A stretch of 64,000 nt of DNA from CAYPEL01 sp036479985 (GTDB lineage: Bacteria; Pseudomonadota; Gammaproteobacteria; DSM-19610), in NCBI GenBank assembly GCA_965224815.1, contig CBDDAF010000003.1:2418001-2482000 (forward strand). The letters run 5' to 3'. Of this stretch, positions 41,038-50,507 are shown in pieces (position 1 is the stretch's first letter; each line of letters starts with the position of its first letter). Both the position numbers and the translations under genes were made by a program. The notes under the pieces are model-generated. The model had not been told where the DNA came from. It worked only from the letters and a program-made list of their open reading frames with translations, and ran no database searches.

Positions 41038-42871
41038 ATCTGATTTTTAGCAGTTTTTCCACTTCGGTAAAGTACTTGCCGTGGGCAATATGAATGGCAG
41101 AAATTCCTTTGTTATTTTTAATGTCCGGATTGGATCCAGCATCCAGTAAGCGTCGGGTCATTTTATAGTGATTTCTGTCAACTGCTATCATTAACGGTGT
41201 CTCGCCAAGTACGTCAGCATTATTGACATCTGCTCCCGAAGCAATCAATAGTTCAACCATGTTGAGGTTCGCATATTGTGCAGCATACAGAAGAGCTGAC
41301 CGGCCTAGATAATCAGTCTTGTTAATATCTGCTGCATGGATTAATAATTGCTTGGCAATATCAATGCGATTATGTCTGGCTGCTAGCGAGAGAGGGAAAT
41401 GCCCCTTTGCATCTCTGAAGTTTATATTGGCACCACCGGTAATCAGCTTTTCCGTCATCGTAGGCGTTAGTTTACTATCGGAAATTATGAGTGCTTCAAG
41501 TAAAGCTTTTCCACCTCGTTCAGAGAAATCTTCTGCATATGAAATAAAGTGATCAACAGCCTCCATATTGCCTTTTTTCACTGCAATTGAAACAGCGGTT
41601 GAACCATCCAGTGCAATGTAGTCAAAGCTGGCGCCAGCCTGTAACAGCTCTGAAAGACAGGCATTATTACCGGACTCAGCGGCGATCATCAAAGGCGTGC
41701 GTTTTTTGTTATCGAGGGCGTTAATATCCGCACCAGATTCAATTAGAGTTTGTGACGCTTTACAGGAGGCTGATTTAATCGCGTGTACCAGGGCAACATA
41801 ACCGTTTTTGTCGCGGGCATTTATAGCGGAACCTGTTTTGAGCAGTTGCTGTATTTGCGAATGGTTATTTGAGGCGGCGGCTTCCATGAGTGTAGTGACA
41901 GACTGGCTGTCCGTAAATTGAGAATTTTCGTTTTCATGGGCGCCAGTGTAAGCATCGCTTGCCCGCTTAATCAGTTTATAAACACTGCTTGATGCTCCAT
42001 ATGAAACTGCATAATTTAATGCAGTATTGCCAGTTTTGTCCTTGAATTTAGGATTGGCACCTGCTTCGAGAGCGAGACTTATTTTAACAGGAGACCCGCT
42101 TCTTGCGGCGTACATCAGTGGAGTCATACCTTTGGGGCCAATCCTATTGACGTTGGCACCATATTTCAGCAAAGCTTCAATAGATTCCGGATTGCCGTTA
42201 CGCAGTGCATACATTAAAGGCGTCTTGCCTCGATAGTAGGCGGCCGTCTTGTTTGCATCAGCACCGGCTTCAAGCAACATTTTAACGGCTCTGGTATTCC
42301 CCTGGCTTAAAGCCGACATTAAGGGGGTTTCGCCGAACTGTGTCTGATCAATATCCACATCATCAGCAATAAGAGAAGCGATTTTATTGTATGCCTTTTG
42401 ATGAATCGCATTCATCAAGTCATTTATGGCATCAGGCGGACTATACAGACAAGCCGGGATGATATGTTCAAAGTATTTCTGGCTAATACTTGAAGATGTG
42501 CAGCTCCATTGAATACCCTGTAAGTTACTTGCAGTAAATTCGGGAATGAAAACGATTGAGGCATCCTCAGACACCTTGCCATTAAAATAAACAGTGATGA
42601 CACCACCCTGAGAAATTGAAACGCTTTTTACTGAACGCCCATTAACTGACTCCGGGTCAGGCAAGCCTGCTTCACGATTGCTGTTGGGCGGTTCACCGGT
42701 TTGCTGATAATGCTCCACAATCCCAATTTTGACCTGGGCAACAAGATTCATCGCTTCTGCAATGTGAGCCGAAGCAATATATTTTTGGGTAGTAAAATAA
42801 TTGAAGAGTTTGACTAGCACTACTAATGTAATGATAGAGATCAATGTAAACCGGGTGGTTTTATTATTCAT
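41036..42871 (-). CDS. Pilin-like domain fused to ankyrin repeats
   Basis: A 611-residue protein. The N-terminus resembles a type IV prepilin: RFTLISIITLVVLVKLF followed by IASAHIAEAMNLVAQVKIGI and a globular domain with KSVSISQGGVITVYF. The two Cys of the C-terminal pilin disulfide loop are present (WSCTSSSISQKYFEHIIPAC). The prepilin cleavage Gly is Arg and the Glu at +5 is absent, so cleavage by PilD is doubtful; the helix may stay as a membrane anchor. From about residue 155 to the end there are about 12 ankyrin repeats (GETPLM, NTRAVKMLLEAGAD and similar). It probably displays a protein-binding solenoid outside the membrane. Confidence 0.75.
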   Translation of the reverse strand: MNNKTTRFTLISIITLVVLVKLFNYFTTQKYIASAHIAEAMNLVAQVKIGIVEHYQQTGEPPNSNREAGLPDPESVNGRSVKSVSISQGGVITVYFNGKVSEDASIVFIPEFTASNLQGIQWSCTSSSISQKYFEHIIPACLYSPPDAINDLMNAIHQKAYNKIASLIADDVDIDQTQFGETPLMSALSQGNTRAVKMLLEAGADANKTAAYYRGKTPLMYALRNGNPESIEALLKYGANVNRIGPKGMTPLMYAARSGSPVKISLALEAGANPKFKDKTGNTALNYAVSYGASSSVYKLIKRASDAYTGAHENENSQFTDSQSVTTLMEAAASNNHSQIQQLLKTGSAINARDKNGYVALVHAIKSASCKASQTLIESGADINALDNKKRTPLMIAAESGNNACLSELLQAGASFDYIALDGSTAVSIAVKKGNMEAVDHFISYAEDFSERGGKALLEALIISDSKLTPTMTEKLITGGANINFRDAKGHFPLSLAARHNRIDIAKQLLIHAADINKTDYLGRSALLYAAQYANLNMVELLIASGADVNNADVLGETPLMIAVDRNHYKMTRRLLDAGSNPDIKNNKGISAIHIAHGKYFTEVEKLLKIR

Positions 42872-42906
42872 ATAGACTTACTTATCAAGGTCGGCTTAAA
42901 AAATAT

Positions 42907-43617
42907 TTAATATATTTGTCTGTACAGATTTTCTGCCCGATCCATCTCTTTTTTATAACGTGACAGATTTTTACCGTATTTTCGGCTACAACGCCGCCAC
43001 CTTTTTTCTTTCGTTAAATCCGGTATTATCATGTCAGTCTCTTTTGGATCAGGGCCGCACCGGTCGAACACGTATTCTCGTTCTGCCTGATATCTTGTTC
43101 GGGCATTTTTAAAGTCAGTATTCACTTCTTCTCGTACCTGTGTGCTACCTGCACGTAACCGCGCTGCCCAGTCAAGCGCGCATTCGAGTTCACCGATTGA
43201 GCGCGTTAATGTTTGCTGTCTTTCGTTCTTAGCCTGTTGTGATTCAGGAGAGTAACGCCGTGAAGCAAGCTGTGAACGCATGTGCGAATTTAGGCTCTTA
43301 CGTTGTTGCGTCAGGCTCTTGCGCCAGGATTGCGTCTTACTATCAAGATTGCGCAATATATTTTTTGGTTCATTAGCAGGCCCAGGAAGTTTTTTCTCGC
43401 CGCAGTATTCATAGTCAAGGCGTCGATTCACTGTGACACGGGAGCTGTTTACTTTGTGCAGTTCAACCTTTGCCTCTTGCCCAGCGGCCTGTTTTTCCGG
43501 TTGGATCTGACTGAAATGGGTTTGACCATTATTGTCTGTCCATTTGTACATCTTGCCTGCAAAAGCATTAGTGAATGGCAGAATAAGTAAAAAGATTGCA
43601 ACTAGTTGTTTTTTCAA
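42907..43617 (-). CDS. DUF4124-domain secreted protein
   Basis: A 236-residue protein with signal peptide (IFLLILPFTNAFA) and an N-terminal DUF4124 domain recognised by MYKWTDNNGQTHFSQ. The remainder is a basic, helical region with many Arg and Gln residues, likely coiled coil. DUF4124 proteins are common in gammaproteobacteria and have no settled function. It lies 35 bases before the pilin-ankyrin gene on the same strand, so the two may be co-transcribed. Confidence 0.85.
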   Translation of the reverse strand: MKKQLVAIFLLILPFTNAFAGKMYKWTDNNGQTHFSQIQPEKQAAGQEAKVELHKVNSSRVTVNRRLDYEYCGEKKLPGPANEPKNILRNLDSKTQSWRKSLTQQRKSLNSHMRSQLASRRYSPESQQAKNERQQTLTRSIGELECALDWAARLRAGSTQVREEVNTDFKNARTRYQAEREYVFDRCGPDPKETDMIIPDLTKEKRWRRCSRKYGKNLSRYKKEMDRAENLYRQIY

Positions 43618-43755
43618 TTTATTTTACCTGGTGGGCAAGTCGATCAGTTGTTATGGGGTATCTATCTATATAGTAGCGTTGATATGGCTAAAATATTTAG
43701 ACGGCTAGGTGCCAGTGACATGTATCAGCTAGGCAAGTATTCAAAATGGAAATGA

Positions 43756-43782
43756 ACAGCGCAGCCAGAGTGACTGCGCTGT
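43756..43782 (-). terminator. Hairpin after the lipase gene
   Basis: ACAGCGCAG and CTGCGCTGT form a perfect 9-bp stem with a 9-base loop, about 40 bases after the lipase stop on the minus strand, followed by TTCATTT. The T-run is short. Confidence 0.5.
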
Positions 43783-43822
43783 GAGGGTTATTTAGATAAT
43801 CAAATAAGACGTGCTAACACAG

Positions 43823-45925
43823 CTAGGGTGTTGCGATGATACTGGTGTTTCCAATTGTTAACTGACTACCATCGCTGGCCAGGAAAGTGGCAGCTTCAGT
43901 TTGCATTTCCAGGGTAACTGCTGGATCAGCTGCCGGAGACAATATAGAACCATGGTCACCAGAGCTGAAGCGTACCAATGCTCTTAAATCTGTACCTGAC
44001 GTACTGGTTGCAAATTGGGTCAGGCCAAGTCCAGGGTTGGCGATGTCTGCATCTGCACCGGCCAGGGGATCACTGCCAGAAAGTGGTCCGGGTATTGTGT
44101 TGCTGGTGTCATTGCCATCAGGCACACGGTTGGGAATAGTCAGGTCTGAAGGAATGCCTGCGCCGCCAACCACTTCAAAAAACAGAATACCCCGGCCAGT
44201 GGCTGCAGCTGTGGTGTGATTGATTGGATCACCTGAATCTAACGCTGTTTGTGCGGCTCCGAGAAAACTTTCATATTCCGGCGTGCCTTTGATCACACCA
44301 TTGGCAGCGAGACCTCCGGCAATAACCGGCCCGAAATTTGCTGAGCCATCGAGCAGTTTGGCGATACCGCCACCGGTCATTGCGACAACGGCATCTTTGA
44401 CCGATGTTGGGGGTTCAATGGCGAGAAACGTCAGACCAACAAGGCCACCAAGTGAGTGGCCGAGGAAATAGACATTGCTAGTATCAAAGGTATTAGCGCC
44501 AGCGCTCATGGCAGAGAGTGCATGTGTCAACGCAAACAGGTCAGAGACGCTTTGGCGTACGTTGTCGCGAGAATTAAGCAGGTTGGTGAGATTGATATAG
44601 TGACTGCCAGAGCTATCTGTTGTTCCATCCGGCCCTGCGGCTGTTGTGCTACCGGTAACAGGATCTTGTGTTAAAAGGTCAAGATCAAACGTGCGTTCAG
44701 ACGGACTCTTGAAATTCTCAGTACCGTTGGTTTCGTTACCCGTTAAACCGTGCATGGGCATATCAATGGCAACAACTGCAAACCCGGCTTGTGCCATGGA
44801 GTCAGCGATTGCCAGCATGGTGGCGCGGTTGGTAGTAATACCGTGTTGGTATATCACAGTTGGGTAAGGGCCAGCGCCACCTGGCTTGGGTATTGAAACC
44901 ATCAACGGTATGGTTTGTGTCGAGGTTGCTACCGGACTGGGATTAAATTGAGTGACATTGCTGCCGCCTGCGCCTTGCCAGAAAGAACCTAGGGCAGCAG
45001 GGTCATTAACACCTGCAGAGGCAGTTAAGTAATAAGGAACGTCAACTGTACCTACATAAATGTCAGCACCGCCTAGCGGAGAATCTGCAGTGCTATCGAC
45101 TAGTGCTGATGCAGGTGCAGCAGCTGCACGAATATCGGTTCTAACTTGTGTTAACACTTCGGTAATCGACTGGGTCGTAAAGCTCCAACTAAGAATAATC
45201 TCTGGTTGTGTCAAAGCAGGCGTTATAGAAGCTGCAACTACAGTTGTTTCGCTGCCGTTGGTGAGTTGGCGTAAAGGTTCCAGCGCGGTTGCTTGAGCAT
45301 CACTTAATGTGGCCACTTGGCTAATTCCGCCACCATCAACCAGGGGTGCTGCACCTTTGGTTAATGCATAGGGGCCACTTGCACCAAAGCTACCGCCACC
45401 TGCGCTGCGAAGTTGATTAGTGATTACGACGTAATAAGATGTTTTTGGTGTCAATGGTTGTAGCGGCAAGATTGCCAGTGTTTTCCCTGTGCTGTCAGCA
45501 CTGCTCACGGCAGCAACAAAATCTGCACCAAACACCAACTCACGAGTAACACTTGCAGCAGGGCCACCCGGTGCAGCCAGTGCAACCTCGAATACTCTGA
45601 CGGATGCATTCAGACTGGTTGGATCAAGTGCCCCACTGAAACCTGTTGAGAAAGGTGCGACGGTGGAAAAACCATCCAGCCCGTTCAGAGCTACCTGAGG
45701 GTCAGCTAAATCATTGGCATCAGCTACCGGTATATTCAGAGTGCCGTCTGTAGTGCCGTTGAATAACAGGTTATTTGGGAAGGGGATAATACTGTTGGCT
45801 GGATCGAAATCGCTGGCACCTTGAGTCTGTGAGAGATCGTCTTGCAGATTATCATCCGAACTGGTTTTACAACCGGATATTACTATCAGTGGAATCAACA
45901 AAGCAGGAAGAAAGATTAAACGCAT
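43823..45925 (-). CDS. Lipoprotein lipase of the Pla-1/cef-like type
   Basis: A 700-residue lipoprotein: the signal ends in the lipobox VISGC (Cys19). The N-terminal half (about 35-260) matches the bacterial virulence-factor lipase N domain (IIPFPNNLLF, LPLQPLTPKTSYYVVITN). The C-terminal half is an alpha/beta hydrolase with YQHGITTNR, the nucleophile elbow GHSLGG and a late GDHGS that may supply the catalytic His. Surface enzymes of this kind split triacylglycerols. It follows fadL by 32 bases on the same strand, so hydrolysis and fatty acid uptake are coupled. Confidence 0.85.
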   Translation of the reverse strand: MRLIFLPALLIPLIVISGCKTSSDDNLQDDLSQTQGASDFDPANSIIPFPNNLLFNGTTDGTLNIPVADANDLADPQVALNGLDGFSTVAPFSTGFSGALDPTSLNASVRVFEVALAAPGGPAASVTRELVFGADFVAAVSSADSTGKTLAILPLQPLTPKTSYYVVITNQLRSAGGGSFGASGPYALTKGAAPLVDGGGISQVATLSDAQATALEPLRQLTNGSETTVVAASITPALTQPEIILSWSFTTQSITEVLTQVRTDIRAAAAPASALVDSTADSPLGGADIYVGTVDVPYYLTASAGVNDPAALGSFWQGAGGSNVTQFNPSPVATSTQTIPLMVSIPKPGGAGPYPTVIYQHGITTNRATMLAIADSMAQAGFAVVAIDMPMHGLTGNETNGTENFKSPSERTFDLDLLTQDPVTGSTTAAGPDGTTDSSGSHYINLTNLLNSRDNVRQSVSDLFALTHALSAMSAGANTFDTSNVYFLGHSLGGLVGLTFLAIEPPTSVKDAVVAMTGGGIAKLLDGSANFGPVIAGGLAANGVIKGTPEYESFLGAAQTALDSGDPINHTTAAATGRGILFFEVVGGAGIPSDLTIPNRVPDGNDTSNTIPGPLSGSDPLAGADADIANPGLGLTQFATSTSGTDLRALVRFSSGDHGSILSPAADPAVTLEMQTEAATFLASDGSQLTIGNTSIIATP

Positions 45926-45957
45926 GGCTGTTTCTCCGAATAGTTATTATGTTTCGA

Positions 45958-47328
45958 TTAGAAGTTCCAACGCACTTGTGCGCTGAGAATGTCAACCGAA
46001 GCTTCATAGGTACCTGTTAAGGTGGGTGTCGCAGTCGGTACACTGCTTTCGAGTTCGTTGTCGATATCGGTATCAGGAATAAACAAATGTGAATAGCCGA
46101 AATCAAAGGTGAATACATCGTTGTAAAACCAGGTTGCGCCTAGTGAAACCCAGGTGCGGTCATTTCCGGGTACTCGCGGTGTCCTGAATTTGGAATTGGG
46201 AATAGGCGTCTGATCGTATGCTAACCCACCACGAAGCTGCCACTTAGGGTTCAACGAGTAAATTGCACCCAGTGAAACCCGCCAGGAATCATCCCAGTCT
46301 TCAGTGGTAACACCATCTGGTTGTGCTGGATTATCAAACTCGATTCTCAGCTCTTCGAATGAACTCCAGCCTGTCCAGGTTGTATCGGCTAGTAGAGCAA
46401 GTTTGTTGTTTAGTTCATGATAGAAACTGAGTGAAATGCTCTCAGGTAAAGTAACTGTTGCTTCCAAATCAGTATCAACAAAAGCACCGCCTCCCAGTGC
46501 AAATGCTGCAGCTGAAGGAACTCTGAAGTCTGCATCGCCTTTTACATCGTGTTCTATCTCAGATCGGTATGACAGGCCAACACGAGTTGCATTACTAAAC
46601 TCATACAATAGGCCGAGGTTAAAGCCAAAGGTCAAGTTGCTGGCATTGTCGGCTGTTAGTTCGACAAATCCATCCGCTTGTTGTGGCAAAGCACCCAAAG
46701 ATGCGCAGGTCCCACCGCCTAGTGCCGCTACACAAATAGCGCCAAAATCAATCGCACTGGAAAGTATGACATCTGCATATTGCACATTGAGGCCAGCACC
46801 CAGTGACAAGGCGTCGTTTACTTTAAATGCAATAGACGGGTTGATGTTGACGGTCCTTAGATCGGATTCGACAGCGTGGTAACGTCCCACCCAATCATCA
46901 TCGTAGTCAGTTTTCAGACCAAAGGGTGCGTTGATGCCTAAACCCAGGGTTATTCCGTTTTGCAACGGGTATACAACATAAAGGTTAGGAACAATGGCCA
47001 GGAATCCTCCGTCATCGTCACTTCCACTAAGTGGATTTCCGCCAAGTAACGCTGAATCGGTTGAACCCTTATTATCAAAATCTGCGTCAGGGATAATTAA
47101 ATGTCCAGAAGAGACAACTTGTCGTTTGGATAACCGTGTCATACCAGCCGGGTTGAAAAAGATAGTGCTGGCATCTTCTGCAACGGCAGCAGCGCCGGCA
47201 TAAGCGTTGCCCTGACCACTTGCGTTATTTTCTATTACGGCAAAGCCGGCGGCATGAACTGTGCTTGCGAGCATGTGCCCGGCAAGGAGTGCACTTGTGA
47301 TCAATATCCGTGAGGATGGATATGTCAT
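45958..47328 (-). CDS. fadL: FadL-type long-chain fatty acid outer-membrane channel
   Basis: A 456-residue outer-membrane protein with signal peptide (ASTVHA). The N-terminal hatch has the typical NNASGQGNAYAGAAA and STIFFNPAGMTRLSK (the NPA motif). The barrel contains GLGINAPFGLKTDYD, TFGFNLGLLYEF-like strands and the C-terminal aromatic RWNF. It carries long-chain fatty acids across the outer membrane. The neighbour is a lipase, and fadBA is 7 kb away on the other strand. Confidence 0.93.
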   Translation of the reverse strand: MTYPSSRILITSALLAGHMLASTVHAAGFAVIENNASGQGNAYAGAAAVAEDASTIFFNPAGMTRLSKRQVVSSGHLIIPDADFDNKGSTDSALLGGNPLSGSDDDGGFLAIVPNLYVVYPLQNGITLGLGINAPFGLKTDYDDDWVGRYHAVESDLRTVNINPSIAFKVNDALSLGAGLNVQYADVILSSAIDFGAICVAALGGGTCASLGALPQQADGFVELTADNASNLTFGFNLGLLYEFSNATRVGLSYRSEIEHDVKGDADFRVPSAAAFALGGGAFVDTDLEATVTLPESISLSFYHELNNKLALLADTTWTGWSSFEELRIEFDNPAQPDGVTTEDWDDSWRVSLGAIYSLNPKWQLRGGLAYDQTPIPNSKFRTPRVPGNDRTWVSLGATWFYNDVFTFDFGYSHLFIPDTDIDNELESSVPTATPTLTGTYEASVDILSAQVRWNF

Positions 47329-47748
47329 TCGGATTCTCCATGTTAAAGTGTTAATGATTGTTTCAGTAGCGCAGATTTATTTTTGCCTGTTTTCATTATT
47401 GAGTTTAGTAAGTACTGCTGGGACGAATACTCGCTGTGTGACGCTTTCGCGGAGCAAATTCCACTTCAGCAATATAGGCGAAGAACGTAATAAATCAGAA
47501 CCAGACTAAATATTAACCCTGAAGAATAAAAATATAAATGTTTGTGTCGTAAAGTTGACTAACGGCCAAGTTATTATTGTAGTCTAGTAGTAAATAAACA
47601 AATGCTCATGCTTTATAGTAACACTACGTATGCGGTGACAAGATTCGCCAATAAGCCAGAATTTATTTAGTTAATATTTTTACTAAAAAAGAAAAGGCGG
47701 CTAATAGCCGCCTTTCAATTCATTAAACATCTAAAACTTGTCTAGTGA
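47329..47748. other. 420-base gap with a strong terminator
   Basis: No gene is recognised. The gap holds the fadL promoter region on the minus strand and the terminator at 47693-47715 of the secreted-protein gene. I see nothing else that can be supported. Confidence 0.5.
47693..47715 (-). terminator. Rho-independent terminator of the secreted-protein gene
   Basis: AAAGGCGGCT and AGCCGCCTTT form a perfect 10-bp stem with an AAT loop. On the minus strand it is followed by TCTTTTTTAG. It lies 34 bases after the stop of the gene at 47749. Confidence 0.88.
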
Positions 47749-48744
47749 TTACTCGCCGAGGTTGAGTGTATCATTACCCGCATTACGACGCGCAAAGGTA
47801 ATGGTAGATTTGCCGAGCTTATAGTTTTTATCGAGCCAGTACGGATTCCATGAAGGCCAGCGGGTACTGGTTGTTGCATAGAGTGCAACTGCGCTGGTAA
47901 ACGGTGAGGCGGCACCACCATTGTCAGCATTTGGACGACCTGACATTTTAATAAAGCCGCGTCCAATAGCGCTGCTGACATCGACAGGATTACCATTTAG
48001 ATCAGAATAATCCAGGGTAGTTACATCCGGTGTGACGTGGACAGATTTCGGAGCGCTATCGCAGCCATCTGTGACACCCATGAAATCACCATCAACATCG
48101 AATACCTGGAATTGCAGCGTACCCTGTGTTTCACCTGAATTAACACAAGAGAAATGCTGGCCTCTCTCGAAACGCATCATACTCATTTCACCACTTGGGT
48201 TAGGCATGCCAACAAAATTATTCCAGACAATCTGTTTCTGACTGTAGCGTTTTTTGATATCGACAAAAATATCAAACTTTTTGCGTACATCAAGCTGACC
48301 GGTTCTGACAATAACGCCCTGTCCATACTTGGGTGTTTTTAGATAGTCTTCAATAGCAAACTGAGCGCTTTGGTTTGTGCCGCCGGGGATGTGAACTTCA
48401 ATATGGCCAATACAGGTACCTGGCAGACTGACAACGTCTGAAGCTTTGTTATTATAGCCCACTATTTTGTAGTTTCCTTTCCAGATATCCAGTCTTAAGT
48501 TTGTATCCTGAGAGGTGGGGGTACCACCGACAGACTGGAATTCATTATTGGTGGAAATGATATTTTTCATTTTTCTTTTGTTAAAGAACGCGGTCGCGTG
48601 TGCATGACCGCCGGTTGTGCTTTGGCAGTCACCCTGGACAGCGGTGATCGTTACTCCATTGCCAATGCCGACAGCTTGCGCAAAACCTGATGACGATAAT
48701 GCCATTACAGCGGGAATTGCCAGCTTAAATAGTTGATTTTTCAT
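47749..48744 (-). CDS. Secreted protein of unknown family
   Basis: A 331-residue protein with a signal peptide (ending SSGFAQA). The mature part has four or five Cys, well spaced, Gly-rich and Thr/Asn-rich, with strand-like segments (GNGVTITAVQGDCQS, GTCIGHIEVHIPGG, HFSCVNSGETQGTLQFQVF). It is not recognised; a beta-sandwich is plausible. It has its own strong terminator and is divergent from a sensor kinase/efflux operon, with a palindrome between them, so it may be regulated together with that operon. Confidence 0.7.
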   Translation of the reverse strand: MKNQLFKLAIPAVMALSSSGFAQAVGIGNGVTITAVQGDCQSTTGGHAHATAFFNKRKMKNIISTNNEFQSVGGTPTSQDTNLRLDIWKGNYKIVGYNNKASDVVSLPGTCIGHIEVHIPGGTNQSAQFAIEDYLKTPKYGQGVIVRTGQLDVRKKFDIFVDIKKRYSQKQIVWNNFVGMPNPSGEMSMMRFERGQHFSCVNSGETQGTLQFQVFDVDGDFMGVTDGCDSAPKSVHVTPDVTTLDYSDLNGNPVDVSSAIGRGFIKMSGRPNADNGGAASPFTSAVALYATTSTRWPSWNPYWLDKNYKLGKSTITFARRNAGNDTLNLGE

Positions 48745-48879
48745 ATTGCTACCTCCAAATTATCGATGCGCCACACGGGCGTGGTTTCCCGTGTATACGG
48801 GTTATTTAAAATAGTACGAAGAATGATGGAGTTGTAGCGTCAATAACACGAAATAAAAAACGGGGTTTAAGCACCGCTG

Positions 48880-48897
48880 ACTGTGCATTTGCACAGT
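48880..48897. promoter_or_regulatory. ACTGTGCA-TT-TGCACAGT palindrome
   Basis: A perfect 8-base inverted repeat with a 2-base centre, in the 201-base gap between the divergent secreted-protein gene and the kinase gene, 49 bases before the kinase start. It is a good operator candidate for the NarL-like regulator of the operon. Confidence 0.45.
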
Positions 48898-48945
48898 TAT
48901 GGTTGCGGCTAATAACGGTATACTTGCAAAAACTACAATATTTCA

Positions 48946-50502
48946 GTGAACGTGATTCTAAATAAGTACGCAAATATATTCTTGAGTGTGGCTTTGTTGA
49001 CTGTGATTTCCACAGTCATTTTATATAGTCTGGATAATTACTACAGTTATATAGATAACAACCAACGGCTTGCAGAGCGGTCTGTGCTTAGTACCAGCCG
49101 TGAAATTGAATATTTTATTAATGAACGTAACCGTTATCTCAGTCTATTTGCTGATCAGGAAAAGAACCTGTTATCTGGTTTGATACAGGATCCTCAGAAT
49201 CAATCTGCTCACCAGGAGTTGGAAAATAAAATAAACGTCTACTTCCCGAACCGGTTTGCGTTTACGGTCGCTAGCCTGAATGGCAATCCCTTGTTAATCC
49301 AGGGCAAGGATCTGATCGGAAAAGCCTGTCGAAAAGATATACGAAAATTTGCCGGGAGTCATGAACAAAATACGATTTATGTTCATCAAAGCCCTAAGAC
49401 TAGTCGACAACACTATGATGTCATGACCTCTATACAGAAAGAGCCTGGTACCGAGTATGTTTTGTTTGTCAGTTTTTTCCTTAATGATATATTCAGAATT
49501 ATTGAGCACGGCTCGATAGAAAATCATCATTTAATTTTGATTAAACGTGGTAATCCTTCAGTGATAGAAGCGTCTACGCCGGACTCTGTCGAGTTATATG
49601 CACAATACGGCCATGAATTTAATTTGATACCTTCTGTTAAACCTAAAGAGTTTCGAACGGTCTGGCCGGATAGTCTGGATGAACTTGTCAGTGCAGCACA
49701 TTCAGTTGAGGGAACAGAATGGGAGCTGCTTGATGTGCTAGCTCCCGGTCTTTTGCAGCGCTATAAAAACCGTCTTGTGTTGCAGGCCGCAGGTATATTA
49801 TCGCTATTTGCAATGATGACTCTGGCAGGGTTCAGGCTGGCAAAAAGGATCGGTACGATATCGGGTGATACACGGTCGGTGCTTGCCAGTGTTGAAAAAG
49901 AACGGCGGCGAATCGCAATGGATTTGCATGACCAGGTACTAAGTGACATCAGCCACATAAGACGTGATTGCCAGCAATTGGTGGCAGATAAGAGGAAAGA
50001 TGGCGGCGTAATAAATTCAGCAGAAGGAATGGATGGTGAGTTGGAGAAAATCACCAATTCAATTCGTCTTATTATCGATGATCTGCATCCCCAGAGTATT
50101 GAATTACTGGGGCTTGGAGAAACTATACGCTCTTATTACAAAAAGCATTTTGAACAATATCAGAATATGGAAGCCAATTTATCGATAAACAACTGGGATG
50201 AAAAACGACTCAATAAAACAGAGCAGCTAAATATATTCAGAATCTTTCAGGAAGTCATACATAATATAAGCAAGCATGCTAGTGCTGTACATTGCGATAT
50301 AACATTGGAAATGACACCGCAAAAATTACTGCTGTCTATTCTCGATAATGGCATCGGTATTTCAGATGAGACTAAACAGCATAACCAGGGTCGTGGCATG
50401 ACTAACATAAGAGCAAGGGCGCGCATTATCCATGCAAAAACTGGTTGGGAATCATCCAGCAATGGCACTCAATTTTCATTGGAAATGCCATTGATATCGT
50501 GA
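48946..50502 (+). CDS. NarX-like membrane sensor histidine kinase (HisKA_3)
   Basis: A 518-residue kinase with GTG start. One membrane segment (IFLSVALLTVISTVILYSL) is followed by an extracytoplasmic sensor domain (about 32-275, Cache-like), a second segment (LQAAGILSLFAMMTLAGF) and the HisKA_3 core: EKERRRIAMDLHDQVLSDIS, with the phosphorylated His in LHDQ. The ATPase domain has NISKHASA, DNGIGIS and GRGMTNIRARA. It pairs with the regulator that starts 5 bases downstream. Confidence 0.88.
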   Translation: MNVILNKYANIFLSVALLTVISTVILYSLDNYYSYIDNNQRLAERSVLSTSREIEYFINERNRYLSLFADQEKNLLSGLIQDPQNQSAHQELENKINVYFPNRFAFTVASLNGNPLLIQGKDLIGKACRKDIRKFAGSHEQNTIYVHQSPKTSRQHYDVMTSIQKEPGTEYVLFVSFFLNDIFRIIEHGSIENHHLILIKRGNPSVIEASTPDSVELYAQYGHEFNLIPSVKPKEFRTVWPDSLDELVSAAHSVEGTEWELLDVLAPGLLQRYKNRLVLQAAGILSLFAMMTLAGFRLAKRIGTISGDTRSVLASVEKERRRIAMDLHDQVLSDISHIRRDCQQLVADKRKDGGVINSAEGMDGELEKITNSIRLIIDDLHPQSIELLGLGETIRSYYKKHFEQYQNMEANLSINNWDEKRLNKTEQLNIFRIFQEVIHNISKHASAVHCDITLEMTPQKLLLSILDNGIGISDETKQHNQGRGMTNIRARARIIHAKTGWESSSNGTQFSLEMPLIS

Positions 50503-50507
50503 ACAAT

